The translations under genes were made by a program, and so were the position numbers. A DNA stretch of 9,313 nucleotides from positions 326,221-335,533 of the forward strand of contig NZ_ML142855.1 of assembly GCF_004138495.1 (NCBI RefSeq), written 5' to 3'. The notes beneath the pieces are model-generated. The model searched no databases and was not told the DNA's origin. It was given only the letters and a program-made list of their open reading frames with translations. Shown here piece after piece: positions 5,610 to 9,313 of this stretch (within the stretch, counting starts at the first letter, position 1; every line of letters begins with the position of its first letter). This DNA comes from Phytoactinopolyspora endophytica. GTDB lineage: Bacteria; Actinomycetota; Actinomycetes; Jiangellales; Jiangellaceae.

Positions 5610-7157
5610 GTGACAGACGGCGTCGATTCGTCCGATGCCTTTGTGCTCGGTGATGTGGCCGCCAAGGACGTGCGCGTCCGTTTCTGCCCGTCGCCGACCG
5701 GCAACCCGCACGTCGGGTTGGTTCGTTCCGCGCTCTATAACTGGGCTTTCGCGCGGCACTTCGGGGGGACGTTCGTCTTCCGGATCGAGGACACCGATGC
5801 GGAACGGGACACGGAGGAGTCGTACGAGGCGCTGCTGGCCACTTTGCGGTGGCTCGGACTCGACTGGGACGAGGGACCGGAGGCGGGAGGCGAGTACGGC
5901 CCCTACCGTCAGTCGGAGCGGCGGGAGATCTATGCCGACGTCGCGACGAAGCTGCGTGAGGCGGGCAAGGCGTACCGCTGCTACTGCTCCGCAGCTGAAC
6001 TGGAGGAACGACGCGATGCGGCGCGAGCCGCCGGCAAGCCCAGCGGCTACGACGGGAAATGCCGAGACCTGACTGACGAGCAGGTCGCCGCGTATGAGGC
6101 GGAGGGTCGCGAGGCTGTGCTGCGGATGCGCACGCCCGACGAGACGGTCACCTTCACCGACCTGGTCCGTGGTGAGATCAGTGTCGACGAGCACAACCTC
6201 TTCGACTATGTCCTGGTACGGGCCAACGGTCATCCGTTGTACACGCTGGTGAACCCGGTCGACGACGCGCTGATGGGCATCACGCACGTATTACGTGGCG
6301 AGGACCTGCTGTCCTCCACTCCGCGGCAGCTGGTGCTGCACGAGGCGCTGCGCGAGCTCGGGATCGCCTCAGGTCCGATCCCGCGGTTCGGGCACCTGCC
6401 GCTGGTGACCGGGGAAGGCGGCAAGAAGCTGTCCAAGCGTGCGCCTGAGTCGTCCCTGCAGCTCTATCTCGACCGGGGCTTCCTCCGCGAGGGCCTGTTG
6501 AACTACCTGGCGCTGCTCGGCTGGTCGATCGGCGAGGATCAGGAGGTCTTCTCCATCGATGAGATGGCCGAGGCGTTCGATATCACCCGGGTCAACGCGG
6601 CGGCGGCACGCTTCGATCTGAAGAAGGCCGAGGCGATCAACGGAATCTGGGTGCGCAACCTCGACGTGAACGACTTGTCGGAGCGGATGGTGCCGATTCT
6701 GCAGGAGTCCGGGCTGCTTGCCCATCCGCCCACGCCTGAGTCGGTCGAGTTGCTCCGCGCCGCCACGCCACTGGTGCAGGAGCGGATGGGCGTCCTCGAC
6801 GAGTCCGTCGGCATGCTGGCGTTCTTGTTCGTCGACGACGACGCATTCACCCTCGACGAGGGCGACGTGGCCAAGGTGCTCAAGCCGGACGCCAAGCCGG
6901 TCCTGGAGGCCGCCCAGTCCGCGCTGGAGGCCCTGGACGAGTGGACGACTGAGACGATCGAAGAGGCGCTGCGGGTGGCGCTGGTGGACGGCCTGGAGCT
7001 CAAACCGCGGCTGGCCTTCGGGCCGGTGCGGGTTGCGGTGACGGGACGACGCGTGTCGCCGCCGTTGTTCGAGTCCCTGGAGCTGCTGGGACGAGAGAAG
7101 ACATTGGCGCGGATTGAGGCGGCGTTGCCTCGAACAGAGGCGTCGACTCAGACGTGA
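5610..7157 (+). CDS. gltX: Glutamyl-tRNA synthetase, class I
   Basis: Charges glutamate onto tRNA-Glu and, if the organism lacks GlnRS as actinobacteria generally do, also onto tRNA-Gln for later amidation by GatCAB. From GTG 5610 the protein is 515 residues, near the usual 480-500. The HIGH signature appears as HVGL (34-37) inside [31 protein letters not shown] follows. A zinc-knuckle pattern is C124-x-C126, Y147 and C151. [17 protein letters not shown] lies before the KMSKS loop, here KLSKR (273-277). The C-terminal third is the helical anticodon-binding domain. Starts at 5580 or 5595 would add 10 or 5 residues; the ribosome-binding site favours 5610. A TAGCAT at 5564-5569 could be a -10 box. 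It ends 87 bases before tRNA-Gln, its likely substrate. It appears complete. Confidence 0.95.
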   Translation: MTDGVDSSDAFVLGDVAAKDVRVRFCPSPTGNPHVGLVRSALYNWAFARHFGGTFVFRIEDTDAERDTEESYEALLATLRWLGLDWDEGPEAGGEYGPYRQSERREIYADVATKLREAGKAYRCYCSAAELEERRDAARAAGKPSGYDGKCRDLTDEQVAAYEAEGREAVLRMRTPDETVTFTDLVRGEISVDEHNLFDYVLVRANGHPLYTLVNPVDDALMGITHVLRGEDLLSSTPRQLVLHEALRELGIASGPIPRFGHLPLVTGEGGKKLSKRAPESSLQLYLDRGFLREGLLNYLALLGWSIGEDQEVFSIDEMAEAFDITRVNAAAARFDLKKAEAINGIWVRNLDVNDLSERMVPILQESGLLAHPPTPESVELLRAATPLVQERMGVLDESVGMLAFLFVDDDAFTLDEGDVAKVLKPDAKPVLEAAQSALEALDEWTTETIEEALRVALVDGLELKPRLAFGPVRVAVTGRRVSPPLFESLELLGREKTLARIEAALPRTEASTQT

Positions 7158-7178
7158 TCTAGGTCGCGTCGTGCCGGT

Positions 7179-7208
7179 TTGGAAGCTGCGTCCTTGAACG
7201 GCTATTCT
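7179..7208 (+). promoter_or_regulatory. Candidate promoter of tRNA-Gln
   Basis: TTGGAA (7179-7184) and TATTCT (7203-7208) are spaced by 18 bases. This would start transcription near 7215, about 30 bases before the mature tRNA 5' end. Each box matches the sigma70-type consensus at four or five of six positions. Read-through from gltX is also possible, since I see no clear terminator between. Confidence 0.42.
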
Positions 7209-7244
7209 TACCGGGCGATCGGGCGGCGATCCCGTCCGATTCTC

Positions 7245-7316
7245 TGGGGTATGGTGTAATTGGCAGCACGAGTGATTCTGGTTCACTTAGTCTAGGTTCG
7301 AGTCCTGGTACCCCAG
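7245..7316 (+). tRNA. tRNA-Gln (anticodon CUG)
   Basis: A complete cloverleaf can be drawn. The acceptor stem is TGGGGTA (7245-7251) with TACCCCA (7309-7315) and discriminator G 7316. The D arm is GTG/CAC (7254-7256, 7267-7269). The anticodon stem is AGTGA/TCACT (7271-7275, 7283-7287) around loop TTCTGGT with anticodon CTG at 7278-7280. The T arm is CTAGG/CCTGG around TTCGAGT (7292-7308). The weak U1-A72 pair is typical of bacterial tRNA-Gln. No CCA is encoded. It sits just downstream of gltX. I looked for a neighbouring tRNA-Glu and found none in the window. Confidence 0.95.
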
Positions 7317-7352
7317 CTTCATCTTTGAGCAGGTCAGCGTATATCTCGATCA

Positions 7353-7403
7353 TCAGCTAAGATTTTCCGTGCCACATTTGTGCCACATCTGACGCCACCC
7401 GAG
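7353..7403 (-). pseudogene. Possible 3' tail of a tyrosine integrase next to the tRNA
   Basis: About 36 bases past the tRNA, the minus strand reads WRQMWHKCGTENLS and then a stop (7353-7355). I tentatively recognise the MWHKCGT-like ending of actinobacterial tyrosine integrases, whose genes often end pointing at a tRNA used as attachment site. The DNA contains a direct repeat GTGCCACAT at 7369-7377 and 7380-7388. Upstream of these codons the minus frame loses any recognisable integrase sequence, so the gene body is gone. Recognition rests on a few residues and may be wrong. No duplicate of the tRNA 3' end is seen in the window. Confidence 0.28.
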
Positions 7404-7530
7404 GGACCGACATCGACAACGATGGCCAGGCGTGAACGCCTTTGCCGTAACACTCGTCCAGTGGGCGATCACCGGCATTTTCCAGCCCAGCTGATCCGCA
7501 ATAGCCGTCCTAGCCCTGGTCCCCAAGGTC
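7404..7530. other. Non-coding stretch between the tRNA region and the oxidase remnant
   Basis: I find no supported gene. A short palindrome at 7428-7441 (AGGCG, TGAA loop, CGCCT, followed by TTT) could form a weak terminator-like hairpin. The rest shows no recognisable domain on either strand. Confidence 0.35.
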
Positions 7531-7974
7531 GAGCTTAGGCCGAAGCGCGGGTTGCTGGGGCTCGCGGGCTCTGCGTCGAGCGTGTCGGTGTCGGGTTACA
7601 CCTTCGGTGGCGGCATCGGCTGGCTCGACGCGTCCGCCCCGGACATCGCCGCCGCGATCCTCGGCACCGCGGTCGAGGCTGACGCGCCGTTGATCATGAT
7701 GGAGATCCGGCACGTCGTCGGAGCGCCGCTCCGCCGCGAGAGAGCGGTCACCGCACCGCCGGGCGGATTCATCTACCACGCCGTCGGCGCCCTGGGGCGC
7801 TCTACACGTGAGGCGATCGACGCCGGGTATGCACGGGCGCGAGACATCTGGGTGTCCGCCGACACGGGAGTCACACCCGGCTCCTGGATCGAAGGCGCGC
7901 CGTCCGTCGCCAGCGCACTCACTCCCGGCGAGCGTGCCACGGTGATTGCCGACACGGTCGATCCCGGGCGGTAG
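7531..7974 (+). pseudogene. Internally deleted FAD-linked oxidase (BBE type) remnant
   Basis: Resembles flavin oxidoreductases with an FAD_binding_4 domain and a C-terminal berberine-bridge-like region. Homology starts at about RPKRGLLGLAGSASSVSVSG (7537 onward) and YTFGGGIGWL, the flavin pyrophosphate-binding segment. It then jumps straight to DASAPDIAAAILGTAVEADA, LIMMEIRHVVGAPL and GGFIYHAVGALGR, which belong near the C-terminal end. The first 100 or so residues and a central block of perhaps 200 are missing. The only start in frame is a TTG at 7552 with no ribosome-binding site. Near the end, VDPGR-stop in this frame may continue one frame over as GGRSADHVFSAE, suggesting a further indel around 7968. 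I judge it non-functional. It lies convergent to marR and may once have belonged to the same redox locus. Confidence 0.62.
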
Positions 7975-7980
7975 ATCAGC

Positions 7981-8012
7981 CGATCACGTCTTCTCGGCTG
8001 AGGGCGTGATCG
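7981..8012. terminator. Inverted repeat between convergent oxidase remnant and marR
   Basis: CGATCACG (7981-7988) and CGTGATCG (8005-8012) form a perfect 8-bp stem. Its 16-base loop can itself pair CTC (7993-7995) with GAG (8000-8002). Sitting between convergent genes, it could stop transcription from both sides. There is no T-run, and part of it may be decayed coding sequence of the oxidase remnant. Confidence 0.33.
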
Positions 8013-8089
8013 CTCAGGTGAAGGAGACCGGGCGCACCTTTTCGCGTCCTCGTGACCAGACCTCCGCCAGGCGAAACATCGGTTGCGTG

Positions 8090-8610
8090 CTACCGAGCTT
8101 GGTCAGTTCCGGCCGTCTTCTTGCGCCGCCGTGGTTCCGCTGACCGCGGCGGCGCCTGACGCATGTGGTCTCGCGCGCGGGTCAGGATGTCGGCCAGTGT
8201 CTCGATGTCGGAGCGGGACAGCGCGGCGAACAGCAGGTCGTGGAGGATAGCCACGTGACCCGGGAAGACCCCCGTGAGCACGGCACGTCCTTCCTCGGTG
8301 ATGGTGACGGTGATGCTGCGCTCGTCATCGGAGGACGGCGTCCGGGTCACGAGGCCCCGCTTCTCCAGCGTCTGGGCCTGGTAGGTCAGCCCACTGCGGC
8401 TGTAGACGACGCCGTCGGCCAGTTCGGTCATCCGCCGACTGCCTGCCGGGGAGTCGCCGAGAGTGGCCAGGACTGGAACTGCACATAACTGAGATCGCCG
8501 GCCTCGCGCAACTGCTGCTCGACGGCGTGCTTCAGCAGGCTGCACGCCTCGATGAGGGCGAAGTATGCACCGAGCTGCGTGGCATCCAGAGAAGGAGGCG
8601 AGGAGGTCAT
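8090..8610 (-). pseudogene. MarR-family transcriptional regulator with one-base frameshift
   Basis: Two minus frames join into a 173-residue MarR protein. The N-terminal part starts at ATG 8610 (MTSSPPSLDATQLGAYFALI) and reads LLKHAVEQQLREAGDLSYVQFQ. From about 8472 the family sequence continues in the next frame as LATLGDSPAGSRRMTELADG and VVYSRSGLTYQAQTLEKRGL, the recognition helix-turn-helix. The wing is SSDDERSITVTITEEGRAVL. The tail is basic (RRRKKTAGTDQAR). One missing base between 8472 and 8473 explains the break (TTCCAG|TCCTGG). Cys23, in the first helix, could be a redox sensor, by analogy with OhrR-type proteins; this is inference. It has no ribosome-binding site. TAGGCT (complement of 8617-8622), ending 6 bases before the ATG, suggests a leaderless message. 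It is divergent from the quinone oxidoreductase gene, with three operators between. A sequencing error would make it intact. Confidence 0.83.
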
Positions 8611-8626
8611 GAGCCGAGCCTATCAG

Positions 8627-8644
8627 TGCTTCTAACTCGAAGCA
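8627..8644. promoter_or_regulatory. MarR operator 1, proximal to marR
   Basis: TGCTTCTAACTCGAAGCA is an 18-bp dyad with perfect TGCTTC/GAAGCA arms. It lies 5 bases from the candidate marR -10 box, in the promoter spacer, so binding should repress marR itself. Confidence 0.75.
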
Positions 8645-8646
8645 TT

Positions 8647-8664
8647 TGCTTCTAGTTCGAATCA
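8647..8664. promoter_or_regulatory. MarR operator 2, central
   Basis: TGCTTCTAGTTCGAATCA shares 15 of 18 positions with operator 1 and 16 of 18 with operator 3, but its right arm is degenerate. It starts 20 bases after operator 1, about two helical turns, so dimers could bind the same face. It overlaps the expected -35 region of the oxidoreductase promoter. Confidence 0.68.
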
Positions 8665-8673
8665 GTGTTACTG

Positions 8674-8679
8674 TAATCT
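8674..8679 (+). promoter_or_regulatory. Candidate -10 box of the quinone oxidoreductase gene
   Basis: TAATCT, preceded by TG, lies between operators 2 and 3. Transcription would start near 8686, inside operator 3, which fits repression by blocking initiation. No strong -35 is seen. Confidence 0.4.
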
Positions 8680-8683
8680 CAGT

Positions 8684-8701
8684 TGCTTCGAGTTCGAAGC
8701 A
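8684..8701. promoter_or_regulatory. MarR operator 3, proximal to the oxidoreductase gene
   Basis: TGCTTCGAGTTCGAAGCA is a palindrome with perfect 8-bp arms around a GT centre, the best of the three sites and a likely high-affinity one. It lies 37 bases from the start of operator 2 and 22 bases before the oxidoreductase ATG. Confidence 0.78.
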
Positions 8702-8723
8702 CATCATCGAAGGGGAAGAAATC

Positions 8724-9313
8724 ATGAAGGCAGTACGGTTCCATGAAACGGGCGGCCCAGAGGTTCTGCGCTACGAAGACGTCGACCAGCCGGTCCCCGG
8801 CGCGGGTGAGGTGCGCATCCAGGTCGCCGGGTCGGCGTACAACCCGGCCGACGGCGGCATTCGCGGCGGCTTCCTGCCGATCCCGATCACGCCGCCGCAC
8901 GTTCCGGGATACGACGTCTCCGGCACGATCGACGCACTCGGCGAGGGGGTGGAAAGCCTCACCGTGGGCGAGAACGTCGTCGGGCTCATCCCCATGAACG
9001 CCGACGGCTCAGCAGCGCAGTACGTCGTCGCCCCGGCGAACGTACTGGTGAAGGCGCCCACTCGCATCCCGTTGACGGACGCTGCCGGGTTGCCGTCGGT
9101 CGGGCTCACCGCCTCGCAGGCACTCTTCGAGGCGGGCGAGCTGAAGTCCGGCCAGCGGTTGCTGATCAACGGTGCCGGCGGCCCCGTGGGTGGGTACGCG
9201 GTGCAGCTGGCCAAGCGCGCAGGCGCGTACGTCATCGCCACCGCGAGCCCGAGCAGCAGCGAGAGCGTTAAGGCGGCCGGTGCCGACGAGATCGTCGACC
9301 ACACGGCCACCTC
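8724..9313 (+). CDS. Zinc-independent NADPH:quinone oxidoreductase (MDR superfamily), 3' partial
   Basis: Probably reduces quinones or reactive enones with NADPH in the cytoplasm, as a detoxifying enzyme. In the window it runs from ATG 8724 to the edge (196 residues; full members have about 300-330). The start is supported by AGGGGAAG at 8711-8718, 5 bases upstream. The N-terminal GroES-like domain shows MKAVRFHETGGPEVLRYED, PGAGEVRIQVAGSAYNPADG (25-44) and HVPGYDVSGTIDALGEGV (59-76). The Rossmann fold begins with LLINGAGGPVGGYAVQLAKR (146-165), containing the G-x-G-G-x-x-G nucleotide loop. The Cys and His ligands of zinc alcohol dehydrogenases are absent, so it belongs to the quinone-reductase branch. 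Divergent MarR and three operators suggest repression relieved by quinones, electrophiles or oxidants. Confidence 0.88.
   Translation, partial: MKAVRFHETGGPEVLRYEDVDQPVPGAGEVRIQVAGSAYNPADGGIRGGFLPIPITPPHVPGYDVSGTIDALGEGVESLTVGENVVGLIPMNADGSAAQYVVAPANVLVKAPTRIPLTDAAGLPSVGLTASQALFEAGELKSGQRLLINGAGGPVGGYAVQLAKRAGAYVIATASPSSSESVKAAGADEIVDHTAT

Noticed and set aside
5424..6287. 287-residue minus-strand open frame
   Set aside because: Antisense to the FAH end and gltX; composition mirrors those genes and no family resemblance is seen.
6369..7286. 305-residue minus-strand open frame antisense to gltX and the tRNA
   Set aside because: Gln/Arg-rich shadow produced by GC-biased codons of gltX.
7159..7353. 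64-residue minus-strand open frame running across the tRNA region
   Set aside because: Its central part is only the antisense translation of the tRNA-Gln gene; it has no domain or ribosome-binding site.
8460..8485. Programmed frameshift in marR
   Set aside because: No slippery heptamer, stop-adjacent site or stimulatory structure is evident, and MarR genes are not known for it; deletion or sequencing error is simpler.

Overview
The window is GC-rich (codon third positions are mostly G or C) and looks like the chromosome of a high-GC Gram-positive actinobacterium. The best evidence is the order fumarylacetoacetate-hydrolase-family gene, gltX, tRNA-Gln, which I know from mycobacteria and other actinobacteria. 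The abundant GTG starts and the actinobacterial family at 3272-4159 (usually labelled 3-methyladenine DNA glycosylase) agree. I cannot name a genus.

Layout. 1-773 (+) is a lipoate-protein ligase-type gene whose 5' end lies outside the window. 780-3271 is an eroded accessory patch, all on the minus strand. It holds a PIN-toxin fragment fused to a fragment of an AAA-ATPase gene, an intact-looking GNAT acetyltransferase, a DUF4143-type AAA ATPase split by one frameshift, an array of five short direct repeats immediately upstream of that ATPase, and the C-terminal tail of another PIN domain. 3272-4159 (-) is the glycosylase-labelled gene, followed divergently by a small membrane protein (+). 4748-7316 (+) is the conserved housekeeping block: FAH-family enzyme, glutamyl-tRNA synthetase and tRNA-Gln(CUG). 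7317-7974 is decayed: a possible integrase tail beside the tRNA and an internally deleted FAD-linked oxidase. 8090-9313 is a divergent pair, a MarR regulator (broken by one missing base) and a zinc-independent quinone oxidoreductase. Three near-identical 18-bp operator palindromes lie between them.

How the genes work together. GltX and tRNA-Gln fit the indirect Gln-tRNA route of bacteria without GlnRS, in which GluRS mischarges tRNA-Gln and GatCAB amidates it. The MarR/quinone-oxidoreductase pair looks like a self-contained redox or electrophile-response switch. The ATPase/PIN patch resembles toxin-antitoxin-like or selfish accessory DNA that has been rearranged and is decaying. Its repeat array is the least explained structure here. 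Three genes appear broken by small indels or deletions (ATPase, MarR, FAD oxidase). Raw reads would be needed to separate real decay from assembly error.
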